A stretch of DNA of 64,000 nucleotides, from contig CALUIV010000008.1 in the NCBI GenBank assembly GCA_944320775.1, forward strand, positions 33,386-97,385, given 5' to 3'. The stretch is from an uncultured Paraprevotella sp. GTDB taxonomy: Bacteria > Bacteroidota > Bacteroidia > Bacteroidales > Bacteroidaceae. The notes under the pieces were generated by a model. That model made no database searches. It was given only the letters and a program-made list of their open reading frames with translations, and was not told the origin of the DNA. A program made the translations under genes and the position numbers. Position 1 is the first letter of the stretch. Each line of letters starts with the position of its first letter. Below, in pieces: positions 8,626 to 17,326 of this stretch.

Positions 8626-9192
8626 TTATTTCCAGCCTTTTTTTGTAATCAGTTGGTTTAATTCGGTGACGATATCCTGATAGTCTGACCGCTTGCCACA
8701 TTCCCGAATGTCCAAAAGCGGTTCTTTGTCGATGATAGCATCGAACAGTTCGCTGACAGAGGGAGCCTGAGTCATTCGGCTGTACTCTTCGTAAGTGTAG
8801 GAGAGGAAGGCTACCTGAGCGTTGATACCTCGATTGTCCAGCCAATAACCATGGATGAGTGGAGTCGGGAGTAACAAGCTGTTTCCACGTTTTAAATCGG
8901 ATGGAGCCGGATAGGAAATAATTCGGCTACGCGATTGATCCAGAAGTACCGGAACCTGTCGGGAATAGTCTTTCTTCATCTTATAGATGATAACCACCGG
9001 AGATGCTGTAATTGGGCTACCGGTAACTGAAGATATACTTCCTGTAGGTTGTGCCTGTGGCATGATGGTTTGTATTTCATTCATGGAGGTTGTCTGTTTA
9101 TGGGTACAGGATATGAAAATCAGAAAGGCAGTGATGAACATGCTGTATCTGAAAGTGACTTGCAACACTTGAAAACGTTTATCATTAATCAT
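8626..9192 (-). CDS. Conserved Bacteroidales lipoprotein, partner of the C10 protease gene
   Basis: 188 residues from ATG 9192. This start is preferred because it lies after the stop of the upstream protease gene (24-bp spacing) and leaves a usable signal ending in the lipobox IFISC (Cys29); the frame extends further into the protease gene. The mature part carries KMKKDYSRQVPV, SYPAPSDL, GYWLDNRGIN and AFLSYTYEEYS. I recognise this as a pattern of a conserved uncharacterised Bacteroidales lipoprotein family, without a named function. C10 protease genes in Bacteroidetes are sometimes paired with small propeptide-like inhibitors, but this protein shows no obvious similarity to the protease's own propeptide, so an inhibitor role is only a guess. 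Confidence 0.72.
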   Translation of the reverse strand: MINDKRFQVLQVTFRYSMFITAFLIFISCTHKQTTSMNEIQTIMPQAQPTGSISSVTGSPITASPVVIIYKMKKDYSRQVPVLLDQSRSRIISYPAPSDLKRGNSLLLPTPLIHGYWLDNRGINAQVAFLSYTYEEYSRMTQAPSVSELFDAIIDKEPLLDIRECGKRSDYQDIVTELNQLITKKGWK

Positions 9193-9215
9193 ATGGCTCA
9201 ATATATCTTCTGGTC

Positions 9216-11684
9216 TTAATATATAAATTTTGTTTGTTGCCATGTACCGTCTGTAAATGTAGCTTGAATGATGTAAGTACCTTTTGACCAGTTGTCCGGA
9301 CTGATTTGGTAGCTTCCTTGGTTTTCTTCGCACTGGTAAGTCTTCAGCAGAACACCTTGAAGTCCGTAAATTCTGATATTTGCCAAAGGTTTGTTACATT
9401 CCAGTTGAATACCGGATGTATTGCTGATGATACGTAAGCTTTTGTGCAGACTTGGTGTGTTGATCCCAGTAGCTTGTTTAACATTTACCTGACTACTCCA
9501 CAACAAAGTGAAAGGATAGTTCTTGGCTGTGTTGTAAGAGTACAACTGGAATTTGTAGTTGCCTGGTGTTACATTGGAACCGACTTCAATACTGAATTCT
9601 TTTGTTTCTCCTTTACCGCAAATGATGTTTTGGAAAATGGATTGGCTTTCGTATTTTTGAGTTTTAGGGTTAAACAAGTAGGCGACAATTTGTCCGTCAT
9701 AAAAATCGCCGGCATCGCTTATAGAGACTGATCCGTTACAGATGAACGGTGTTCCTTGTTCTATATCTTTATTTTCCAAATTGCAGCCTATAGCTTTGAT
9801 TTCTAGTGCTGTTGTTCCTGAAGTAGTTATGGTTATTTCTTGGGGTGTACCTAATTTATACCTGTTAAAATTATGTAACCAGATAGGGCTGATATAGGCC
9901 GTTCCTGTTAAGTTGTCAGGTATAGTCACGGTACAGATGATTGTTTTGCTTTCGCCGGGCTTGATGTAAACTTGTTCAACACGTGTACTGGAGAGCATAT
10001 TCTGATACTGATCGCAAATGCCCAGTTCGATGTGTCCGATAAAGTCATGTTCTTGACGTACGTTGGTTATGGTCATGGTAAATTCACCTTTGCGTCCGCT
10101 GTGAAGTGTTCCGTTGGGGACGATGCTGACTTCTGGCAACAGACTAATATCTGTTTCGCAGCTGATATGGGCAATTCCGTTTTCAATGATTAAATAATAT
10201 TCTGCACTGGTTCCGTATTCAGAGCGGGCACGGTCCCAGTGTTCACTTCCGTCCAATTTGGTTCCTACATATATGTCGTAGATACCGTCTGACAGACCGG
10301 ATGGGATTTGTAGATTGAAGTCTAGAGCTGCGTATCCGTAAGTAATATCCAGATTTTGTAATTGGAAAATATTACTAATGATTTGTTGCTTGTTCTGATT
10401 TTCAGCAATGACAGCTACTGTTCCGTTAAATAGTGCTGCTCTGTTATAAATGGCATTGGCTTTAGCCGTATTGGCAGATGTGTTTATTTCCAATGCACCC
10501 ATTTCAAAATAAGATTGCGGGGTTGAAAGTATTGTTTTTGGAGCTAGATCGACCGACATGGTTTGCTCGAATTGGAAACCACTTCCGTTTCCACCGCCTG
10601 TTCCCGATGCTCCAGGTTGCAAATTGGTAATCCGGAAATAGCCATTACTCATACCCGACCATCCCCAGTCTACATGCACGAGACCGTCTTTGTCGTAACC
10701 GTCAATAACAAAAGCGTGACCTGAATAACTATTGTCACTTGCTGTGTAATAGATGGGACGTTTTGCATTTAATTCTCTTTTAATCAGATTCATCCATTCT
10801 TCAAGAGTGTAAAATGTACTTAAGGCTCGGTAGGAATAAGGATTGAAACCAAAATATTTGATCAGTCCGTTGTGTCCCTGATAACTATCGGCACCAGATG
10901 CTCCAAGGGTATAATCCATTTTGCAGGCAATGCCGCAGGCCAACATCAACTCGGCAATGGCGTCTGCTTGTTCTTTGCTGTAGCTGTTGTTGATGTATAA
11001 AGGTAGTATGTTGTCCCAATCAAAGGTGGTTTTACTGAAATCCATACTGAGTTGGAATTTGTGGGTGGCAGTAGTATAACTGTTTGAACCTGTACCTTGA
11101 TTAGGATAGCGGTAATAACGAAGAATACTCGCCATGGCGGTTGCCACACAGCCGGTTACACATTTTTGTCCGTTAAAATCCGGACATTTTTTGTTGTATG
11201 GAGCACCTTGGTCGTATTGGATCGCTCCTAATAATGGAGATACTGATTCGGCAAACTGTTCATTGTTACGTTGTGGAGATGTTATAACCGAAGTTGTTTC
11301 TGTATCTAGTGTTTGTTGTTTCAAAGAATACAATGTCAACCAAAAACGCATATTATCAGGTAATGAATCTTTGTTGAATTCCTGTTCTAAAGAGTATCCT
11401 AAGATGGGGTCCATTCGGTCGTCACCGGAAATGATAACAAAACCGGTCTGGTTTTGATTGTAAATATAATAAGCTGGAGACTGGGAAAGACGGGTTGAGA
11501 CGTTTTCCAGTTCCAATGATGTTGCTGCCAGAACGACTGGTGTTGTTACGCTGCGGGTTTTCAGTTTTTTTCCGGAAAAGAATTCTGTTGCTAGAATTTT
11601 AGCTTCTTCTGCAGACCGAGGAGCTGCAGTCAGATTGATGGCAGAAAAAAGCATCAAAAGGCTGAATAATTTGATTTTCTTCAT
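9216..11684 (-). CDS. C10 family cysteine protease (streptopain/interpain-like) with T9SS tail
   Basis: 822 residues. A signal peptide (to about residue 20) precedes a Spi/streptopain-type propeptide containing GFVIISGDDRMDPILGYS. The protease domain (about 140-390) has the nucleophile Cys179 in CVTGCVATAMAS and the partner His323 in SGHAFVIDGY, followed by HVDWGWSGMSNGYF, all diagnostic of family C10. About 450-740 holds Ig-like domains. The last about 75 residues (IRIYGLQG, GTYIIQATFTDG, ending KFIY) are a type A T9SS sorting signal, so the protein should be exported through the outer membrane. SpeB and interpain A of this family degrade host proteins and are made as zymogens. The gene has its own promoter, divergent from the DUF5020 gene. 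Confidence 0.93.
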   Translation of the reverse strand: MKKIKLFSLLMLFSAINLTAAPRSAEEAKILATEFFSGKKLKTRSVTTPVVLAATSLELENVSTRLSQSPAYYIYNQNQTGFVIISGDDRMDPILGYSLEQEFNKDSLPDNMRFWLTLYSLKQQTLDTETTSVITSPQRNNEQFAESVSPLLGAIQYDQGAPYNKKCPDFNGQKCVTGCVATAMASILRYYRYPNQGTGSNSYTTATHKFQLSMDFSKTTFDWDNILPLYINNSYSKEQADAIAELMLACGIACKMDYTLGASGADSYQGHNGLIKYFGFNPYSYRALSTFYTLEEWMNLIKRELNAKRPIYYTASDNSYSGHAFVIDGYDKDGLVHVDWGWSGMSNGYFRITNLQPGASGTGGGNGSGFQFEQTMSVDLAPKTILSTPQSYFEMGALEINTSANTAKANAIYNRAALFNGTVAVIAENQNKQQIISNIFQLQNLDITYGYAALDFNLQIPSGLSDGIYDIYVGTKLDGSEHWDRARSEYGTSAEYYLIIENGIAHISCETDISLLPEVSIVPNGTLHSGRKGEFTMTITNVRQEHDFIGHIELGICDQYQNMLSSTRVEQVYIKPGESKTIICTVTIPDNLTGTAYISPIWLHNFNRYKLGTPQEITITTSGTTALEIKAIGCNLENKDIEQGTPFICNGSVSISDAGDFYDGQIVAYLFNPKTQKYESQSIFQNIICGKGETKEFSIEVGSNVTPGNYKFQLYSYNTAKNYPFTLLWSSQVNVKQATGINTPSLHKSLRIISNTSGIQLECNKPLANIRIYGLQGVLLKTYQCEENQGSYQISPDNWSKGTYIIQATFTDGTWQQTKFIY

Positions 11685-11711
11685 AGATAAAAATTATAAA
11701 AGTAGATTATG

Positions 11712-11741
11712 CAAATGTAGTTGTTTAAATGATACGGCCAA
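11712..11741 (-). promoter_or_regulatory. Promoter of the C10 protease operon
   Basis: On the minus strand, TTG (11739-11741), 19 bp, then TACATTTG (11712-11719): a full match to the Bacteroidetes consensus, 28 bp before the start codon. Confidence 0.8.
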
Positions 11742-11810
11742 TTATTATAGAGCTGTTTAACAGAAAAATAGTTTATAAATATCAGTATGGCATGTTCTTT
11801 TGGGGAAGAA

Positions 11811-11844
11811 TTGTTCGCTACTCGGATTAAAAACATTAACTTTG
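11811..11844 (+). promoter_or_regulatory. Promoter of the DUF5020 gene
   Basis: TAACTTTG at 11837-11844 fits the -7 element. The nearest TTG (11811-11813) is 23 bp upstream, slightly farther than usual. The start codon is 25 bp downstream. Confidence 0.65.
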
Positions 11845-11869
11845 CATCGCTAATTTTTAAACAAAAGTA

Positions 11870-12607
11870 ATGAAAAAAAGAATGATTCTTGGAGGAGCGC
11901 TTCTGCTGGCAGCAGTAAGTAGCTCTGCACAGCTCAACGTCCAGTTACATTACGACCTGGGTCGGGCTTGTTATGGTTCCGATTTGGATAACCGTCAAAG
12001 ACTGACAGCTACCGTTGAGAATTTTACGGCAGACAAGTGGGGTAGCACTTACTTTTTTGTAGATGCTGATTTTGGTGACCAAAGTATGCGTGGTGCATAT
12101 ACGGAGATTTCGCGTGAATTGCAATTCTGGAAATTTCCTTTGGCTTTTCACGTGGAGTACAATGGTGGTCTTAGTTACGGATCCGGCAAAGGTGACGGAT
12201 ATGCTTTCAATAATGCTTATCTGGGCGGTTTGGCTTATAACTGGAACAGTGCGGATTTTACCAAAGGAGTATCTGTACAGCTGATGTATAAGTATCTGGC
12301 AAAATATGGTGCCTATACCAATAGCTGGCAGCTGACCGGAGTTTGGCGGAATACGTTCGCGAACGGTATTTGTACGTTCAGTGGTTTTGCTGATTTGTGG
12401 TACGACAATACGGTGAGCGGTAATTTGATTTTCTTGACCGAACCTCAGTTCTGGGTGAACCTTTATGCTTTGAAACGCGTGAGTGATGATTTTAAATTGA
12501 GTGTAGGAACAGAGGTGGAGATCAGTACAAATTTTGTTTACTCGTCAACAGGAGCACATGACCGTTTTTATGCTCTGCCAACATTGGCTTGTAAATGGAC
12601 CTTCTAA
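11870..12607 (+). CDS. DUF5020 outer-membrane barrel-like protein
   Basis: 245 residues with a signal peptide (LLLAAVSSSAQ). The mature protein is a chain of alternating amphipathic strands rich in aromatic girdle residues (YFFVDADFG, LQFWKFPLAFHVEYNGG, FAGFADLWYDN-type segments) and ends in a terminal aromatic (KWTF), which suits a small outer-membrane beta-barrel. It matches the Bacteroidetes family DUF5020; some relatives resemble nucleoside-specific Tsx-like channels, but the substrate is unknown. It has its own promoter and a terminator shared with uvrB. Confidence 0.82.
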   Translation: MKKRMILGGALLLAAVSSSAQLNVQLHYDLGRACYGSDLDNRQRLTATVENFTADKWGSTYFFVDADFGDQSMRGAYTEISRELQFWKFPLAFHVEYNGGLSYGSGKGDGYAFNNAYLGGLAYNWNSADFTKGVSVQLMYKYLAKYGAYTNSWQLTGVWRNTFANGICTFSGFADLWYDNTVSGNLIFLTEPQFWVNLYALKRVSDDFKLSVGTEVEISTNFVYSSTGAHDRFYALPTLACKWTF

Positions 12608-12632
12608 AGTTTTATCTTAAATTTTAAGATCC

Positions 12633-12673
12633 AAATAAAAATGCCGGATATTCGAAATCCGGCATTTTTATTT
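12633..12673. terminator. Bidirectional terminator between DUF5020 gene and uvrB
   Basis: Arms of 17 bases (AAATAAAAATGCCGGAT and its exact complement at 12657-12673) with an A run on one side and a T run on the other, so it can stop transcription from both convergent genes. Confidence 0.9.
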
Positions 12674-12678
12674 GAGAT

Positions 12679-14703
12679 TTATTCTTTTGTTTTGAGCATT
12701 TCTTCCATACGCAGCATCTCATCCCGGAACTGGGCAGCAGCCATGAAATCCAATTTCTTTGCAGCTTCCTGCATTTGTTTGCGGGTGCGTTCAATGCTTT
12801 TCTGCAATTGTTCGCGCGTCATGTATTCTACAATTGGATCGGCTGCGACAGATTTCTGTTCAGGTTCAATATAGGCTCGTTTTTCAGCATGTGCTTCAGA
12901 GTTAGCATTAATCAAATCCGTCATTTTACGATCTTTTCTGATTTGTGTCGGAGTGATGTCATGCGTTTCGTTATAGTGAATCTGTTTTTCACGTCTGCGA
13001 TTGGTTTCCTCTATGGTTAACCGCATACTTTCTGTAATTTTATCGGCATACATAATCGCTTTGCCGTTTACGTTTCGGGCAGCTCGACCTACCGTTTGGG
13101 TTAGTGAGCGGTGTGAACGTAAAAATCCTTCCTTATCGGCATCTAAAATAGCGACGAGTGATACTTCGGGCAGATCCAGACCTTCACGTAACAGATTGAC
13201 TCCGACCAATACATCAAACAGACCTGCACGCAGGTCATCCATGATTTGTACCCGCTCAAGGGTATCGACGTCGCTGTGAATGTAATTGGTACGTATGTCG
13301 TGTCGGATCAGATAATCGGTAAGTTCCTCGGCCATTCGTTTGGTTAGTGTCGTAACGAGAACACGTTCGTCGCGTTCAATACGTTGTTGAATTTCTTCCA
13401 TGAGGTCGTCGACCTGATGGGTGCTGGGACGTACTTCTATAATGGGATCCAGAAGTCCGGTTGGGCGGATTACCTGTTCGACAACAATACCTTCGCTTTG
13501 CTGCAGCTCATAATCGGCAGGTGTGGCTGATACATAAATGACCTGTTTGGCCAATTCTTGGAATTCTTGGAATTTCAGCGGGCGATTGTCTAAAGCGGCA
13601 GGTAATCGAAAACCGTATTCTACCAGATTTGTTTTTCTGGCCCGGTCACCACCATACATGGCATTAATCTGAGGTACGGATACATGACTTTCATCGATAA
13701 CAATCAAGAAATCGTCTGGGAAAAAATCGAGCAGGCAATATGGCCGCTCGCCTTCATTCCGACCGTCAAAATATCGGGAATAGTTTTCAATACCGCTGCA
13801 ATGTCCTAATTCACGGATCATTTCCATATCGTAGGTGACTCGTTCATAGAGTCGTTTGGCTTCAAGTGGTTTTCCGATTTCTTCAAAATAGCTAACCCGT
13901 TCGTGCAAGTCTTGTTCGATTTGGTGGATAGCAGCCATTGTACTTTCTTTGGTGGTCATGAACAGATTGGCGGGATAAATCTTATAATCGTCAAAACGTC
14001 CCAGACGCATCAGGCTGATGGGGTCGACTTCTTCAATCGTATCGATTTCATCGTCCCAAAAAGTAACACGGAGTAAATTATCCGAATAGGCCAGATAAAT
14101 GTCTACCGTATCTCCTTTGACACGAAAATTCCCTCGATTGAGTTCCAAATCGTTACGTGTATACAGGCTGTCTACAAGCCGGCGAAGAAAAACATTCCGG
14201 TCAAGCCGTTTTCCGCAGGTCAATTCAATGACATTATCATAAAAAGCAGCCGGATTACCCATGCCGTAAATGCAACTGACAGACGAAACGACAATAACAT
14301 CGTTTCGTCCTGATAATAGGGCAGATGTTGCGGCCAGACGCAGTTTGTCAATTTCATCATTGATGGCTAAATCTTTTTCAATGTAAGTATCGGTTGCCGG
14401 AAGATAGGCTTCAGGCTGATAGTAATCATAATAGGATACGTAATACTCAACCGCATTATTCGGAAAAAAACTTTTGAATTCTCCGTAAAGCTGTGCTGCC
14501 AGAGTTTTGTTGTGGCTTAGAATTAGAGTCGGTTTGTTGGCATTCCGGATTACATTGGCAATGGTGAATGTTTTGCCGGATCCGGTGACACCAAGAAGCG
14601 TCTGAGCCGGAAGTCCCTGACGTATACCTTCTGTCAGCTGGGCAATGGCTTCGGGCTGGTCTCCGGTAGGCTGATAATCGGAAGTAAGAATGAAATTTGG
14701 CAT
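12679..14703 (-). CDS. uvrB: Excinuclease ABC subunit B
   Basis: 674 residues from ATG 14703; upstream in-frame codons are not conserved in UvrB (family about 670 residues). It carries the Walker A motif GVTGSGKT (residues 38-45), the beta-hairpin that clamps DNA ([16 protein letters not shown]), helicase motif DESH, the helicase C domain with QTVGRAARN, and a C-terminal UVR motif (about 630-665) for UvrC contact. UvrB verifies lesions handed over by UvrA in nucleotide excision repair in the cytoplasm. uvrA lies 5 kb away on the other strand, not in an operon with it. Confidence 0.98.
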   Translation of the reverse strand: MPNFILTSDYQPTGDQPEAIAQLTEGIRQGLPAQTLLGVTGSGKTFTIANVIRNANKPTLILSHNKTLAAQLYGEFKSFFPNNAVEYYVSYYDYYQPEAYLPATDTYIEKDLAINDEIDKLRLAATSALLSGRNDVIVVSSVSCIYGMGNPAAFYDNVIELTCGKRLDRNVFLRRLVDSLYTRNDLELNRGNFRVKGDTVDIYLAYSDNLLRVTFWDDEIDTIEEVDPISLMRLGRFDDYKIYPANLFMTTKESTMAAIHQIEQDLHERVSYFEEIGKPLEAKRLYERVTYDMEMIRELGHCSGIENYSRYFDGRNEGERPYCLLDFFPDDFLIVIDESHVSVPQINAMYGGDRARKTNLVEYGFRLPAALDNRPLKFQEFQELAKQVIYVSATPADYELQQSEGIVVEQVIRPTGLLDPIIEVRPSTHQVDDLMEEIQQRIERDERVLVTTLTKRMAEELTDYLIRHDIRTNYIHSDVDTLERVQIMDDLRAGLFDVLVGVNLLREGLDLPEVSLVAILDADKEGFLRSHRSLTQTVGRAARNVNGKAIMYADKITESMRLTIEETNRRREKQIHYNETHDITPTQIRKDRKMTDLINANSEAHAEKRAYIEPEQKSVAADPIVEYMTREQLQKSIERTRKQMQEAAKKLDFMAAAQFRDEMLRMEEMLKTKE

Positions 14704-14752
14704 AAATTCTTCTTTATTTTGGTATTGAGCAGACAAATTTAAGAATTTTATA

Positions 14753-14783
14753 TTGGAAAAATCATTGAAAATCTATAATTTTG
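14753..14783 (+). promoter_or_regulatory. Promoter of bamD-rpoZ-DUF4293 operon
   Basis: TTG (14753-14755), 20-bp spacer, TAATTTTG (14776-14783). The -7 element ends only 9 bases before the ATG at 14793, so the transcript would have almost no leader. Confidence 0.78.
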
Positions 14784-14792
14784 CAGTTCAAT

Positions 14793-15626
14793 ATGAAGAA
14801 AATGAAACGGATAATATTAGCTTTGGTCGGTGGTGTTTTTCTGTTTTGCTCTTGCACGGAGTATAACAAGGTACTGAAAACCACTGATTATGAATATAAA
14901 TATGATGCAGCGAAGGCATATTTCGTTAAAGGACAGTATTCAAAGGCTTCCTATCTTCTTACTGAGCTTTTGGCGATGATGAAGGGAACTATTTACGGTG
15001 AAGAATCTTTGTATATGCTGGCATTGTCTGAGTATTACAGCGGAAACTATGATACAGCATCAGCTTATTTTAAAAAGTATTATCAATCTTATCCTAAAGG
15101 GCAGTATGCGGAATTAGCTTGTTTTTATGCCGGTAAAGCTTTATATCAGGATGTGCCCGATTCGCGTTTGGATCAATCTGCTACATATTCGGCTATCGAA
15201 GAATTCCAGAATTTTCTGGATTTGTTTCCATATACCCAATATAAGGATGAAGCCAATAATCTGTTGATGGATTTGCAGGACAAGTTGGTAGAAAAGGAAT
15301 ATATTGCTGCCAAACTGTATTATGATTTGGGTGATTATACTGGAAATTGTATCGGAGGTGGCAGTAATTATGAAGCTTGTATTGTGACAGCACAGAATGC
15401 GTTGAATGATTATCCGTTTGCCCGTCCGGAACGACGAGAAGATTTTTCAATCCTTTTATTGCGTGCCCGTTTCCATTTAGCACTTCAAAGTGTAGCGGAG
15501 AAACAGGAGGAACGATTCCGGGCTGCAATAGATGAATACTATGCTTTTGTGAACGAATTCCCTGAATCTAAATATTTGGCTGAGGCAGAGAAAATTCTGA
15601 GAACATCTGAAAAAAGAGTAAAATAG
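14793..15626 (+). CDS. bamD: Outer-membrane protein assembly factor BamD
   Basis: 277 residues. The lipobox ends at Cys21 (FLFCSC). TPR helices cover most of the mature protein: YDAAKAYFVKGQYSKASYLL, ALSEYYSGNYDTASAYFKKYY, and AIEEFQNFLDLFPYTQYKDEA, the usual BamD pattern. BamD is a periplasm-facing lipoprotein that works with BamA to fold outer-membrane barrels. The ATG at 14793 is used; a second ATG at 14802 also leaves an intact signal. rpoZ follows 20 bp later and the three genes end at one terminator. Confidence 0.92.
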   Translation: MKKMKRIILALVGGVFLFCSCTEYNKVLKTTDYEYKYDAAKAYFVKGQYSKASYLLTELLAMMKGTIYGEESLYMLALSEYYSGNYDTASAYFKKYYQSYPKGQYAELACFYAGKALYQDVPDSRLDQSATYSAIEEFQNFLDLFPYTQYKDEANNLLMDLQDKLVEKEYIAAKLYYDLGDYTGNCIGGGSNYEACIVTAQNALNDYPFARPERREDFSILLLRARFHLALQSVAEKQEERFRAAIDEYYAFVNEFPESKYLAEAEKILRTSEKRVK

Positions 15627-15646
15627 CAATTAACTATATCATTTTT

Positions 15647-15985
15647 ATGGATTACAAAAAAACGAATGCACCGACCAATACGGTGACCCGTGACATCATG
15701 AATTTGTGTGATGAGACTGGAAACATTTATGAGAGTGTGGCGATCATCGGCAAGCGTGCCAATCAGATTGCAGCTGACATCAAAAGTGAACTTTCTAAGA
15801 AATTGCAGGAGTTTGCTTCTGTTGGAGACAATTTGGACGAAGTGTTCGAGAACCGGGAACAGATTGAAATTTCACGTTATTACGAGAAGTTGCCAAAACC
15901 GACATTGATTGCTACTCAGGAGTTTATTGAAGGTAAAGTTTACTATCGTTTGCCTGGTCAGGAAAAAGAAGGACTCGAAAAATAA
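15647..15985 (+). CDS. rpoZ: RNA polymerase omega subunit (Bacteroidetes type)
   Basis: 112 residues. Contains the Rpb6/omega core NIYESVAIIGKRANQIA with the helix that braces the beta-prime subunit, followed by a Bacteroidetes-type extension. Omega helps assemble RNA polymerase. The bamD-rpoZ-DUF4293 order, with gaps of 20 and 6 bp, indicates one transcript. Confidence 0.9.
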   Translation: MDYKKTNAPTNTVTRDIMNLCDETGNIYESVAIIGKRANQIAADIKSELSKKLQEFASVGDNLDEVFENREQIEISRYYEKLPKPTLIATQEFIEGKVYYRLPGQEKEGLEK

Positions 15986-15991
15986 ACCTTT

Positions 15992-16447
15992 ATGATACAG
16001 CGTATTCAGACGGTATATCTTTTGATCATAACTGTTTTGTCAGTCGTTACTTTATGCTTGCCTGTAGGGCGGTTTGTAGATACTGAGGGAGCAGTTGTTG
16101 CGGAGATGTACAATTTATGGCTGGTTTTGGCTGACGGAACCAAATCTTATGCTCCGTGGGCTTTATTTGTCATGTTGGTTGTTGTTGCCCTAGGGGCCTT
16201 TTGGGCGATATTCCTCTATAAAAAACGCATGCGTCAGGTACGTTTCACTATTTTTAGTGGATTGTTACTTGTTGGTTATTATATTGCCTATGGTATTTTT
16301 GCTTATATTCTAGGCGATAAGTACGGAAGTTTCAGTCTTTCTTGGGCAGCTGGTTTGCCGGCGGTTGCTTTGATTTTAGATTATCTGGCTTTTCGTGGAA
16401 TTATGAAAGATGAAATGATTGTCCGTTCATTAGACCGTTTGCGTTAA
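15992..16447 (+). CDS. DUF4293 membrane protein
   Basis: 151 residues with four hydrophobic segments (about 6-24, 50-70, 80-102, 110-130) and the N-terminus MIQRIQTVYLLII typical of the Bacteroidetes family DUF4293. No enzymatic motif. It is the last gene of the bamD operon, 6 bp after rpoZ; function unknown. Confidence 0.88.
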   Translation: MIQRIQTVYLLIITVLSVVTLCLPVGRFVDTEGAVVAEMYNLWLVLADGTKSYAPWALFVMLVVVALGAFWAIFLYKKRMRQVRFTIFSGLLLVGYYIAYGIFAYILGDKYGSFSLSWAAGLPAVALILDYLAFRGIMKDEMIVRSLDRLR

Positions 16448-16482
16448 ATAATTGTTTCTGGAATATTTGCAGGTAAAAAATG

Positions 16483-16529
16483 AAAGGCATCAGCAGAAGC
16501 TTTATAGTTGAAGTTCTGCTGATGCCTTT
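16483..16529 (+). terminator. Terminator after DUF4293 gene
   Basis: Perfect 16-bp stem (AAAGGCATCAGCAGAA / TTCTGCTGATGCCTTT, 15-nt loop). Its A- and T-flanks let it work on both strands, so it may also serve the convergent barrel gene at 16580. Confidence 0.85.
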
Positions 16530-16579
16530 AAAATTTGATTCTATTCATTTCTTTTCCTATAGAAAAAGGAATAATAAAT

Positions 16580-17326
16580 TCATCGTTCTGTTTTAATTAC
16601 ATCGAATAGATAAGTCAGTTTAGCTACGATTGTTCCATTGGCTGAGCGTGAAAAAGGATCGCGTTTTCCGTTGTTGTAGATATCGCCCAATGCGAAATAA
16701 TAGCGTCCTTCCACCATAAAATGACCAGCACGTTTTGTGTTGATTTCCAGTCCCAAACCGGCTGTAATACCATAATCCAGTGCATTGTCATTCATTTTAC
16801 CGTATTGCTGGACGATTCCTCCCGGGCGTTTGTTCAGGGTGCTTTCATCGAACGCTCCTCCTTTGATTTCTTGCTCTCCAATACAGTAACCTAATTGTGG
16901 GCCTGCTAAAAAGTAGAACATAGCTCCTTTTTCTTCGCGTCCCCATGCCAGGCGAGCCAGCATGGGAAATTGTATGTAATGCATATTACGCGTATAGGTA
17001 TCGGTACTGGTTTCAATCAGTTCTTCCCATCCCAGGTTTGCATAATTGAGTTCGACTTGAAGGGCACAAAGACAAGAAAAATACTTTTCGCATGTATAAC
17101 GTAAAGTGATACCGCCACTGGGATTGTCTTTCCATTTTTGTTTGATGATCGGACTGAATGTCACTTTGTTTATGGTGTAACCGAAATTGACACCAATAGC
17201 TAAATCATTACGATGTTCTCCAACTTGCGCTTTAGCTTTGCTGCTGGACAAAAAGCAAAAAACTGGAGTTAGCAATAGAATGGCTACTATTCGTAATGTT
17301 GATGATATGTTGGTTTTAGCGTTCAT
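16580..17326 (-). CDS. Outer-membrane beta-barrel protein (PorT-like)
   Basis: 248 residues from ATG 17326, with a signal peptide ending near SSKAKAQ. The mature part shows barrel strands (LAIGVNFGYTINKVTFSPII, FYFLAGPQLGYCIG, YGITAGLGLEI) of the PorT/outer-membrane-beta-barrel family. Its start overlaps the end of the LysM gene by 11 bp, so translation is probably coupled and the two products may work together at the envelope. Some family members act in T9SS, but this similarity is too general to assign that role. Confidence 0.82.
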   Translation of the reverse strand: MNAKTNISSTLRIVAILLLTPVFCFLSSSKAKAQVGEHRNDLAIGVNFGYTINKVTFSPIIKQKWKDNPSGGITLRYTCEKYFSCLCALQVELNYANLGWEELIETSTDTYTRNMHYIQFPMLARLAWGREEKGAMFYFLAGPQLGYCIGEQEIKGGAFDESTLNKRPGGIVQQYGKMNDNALDYGITAGLGLEINTKRAGHFMVEGRYYFALGDIYNNGKRDPFSRSANGTIVAKLTYLFDVIKTER

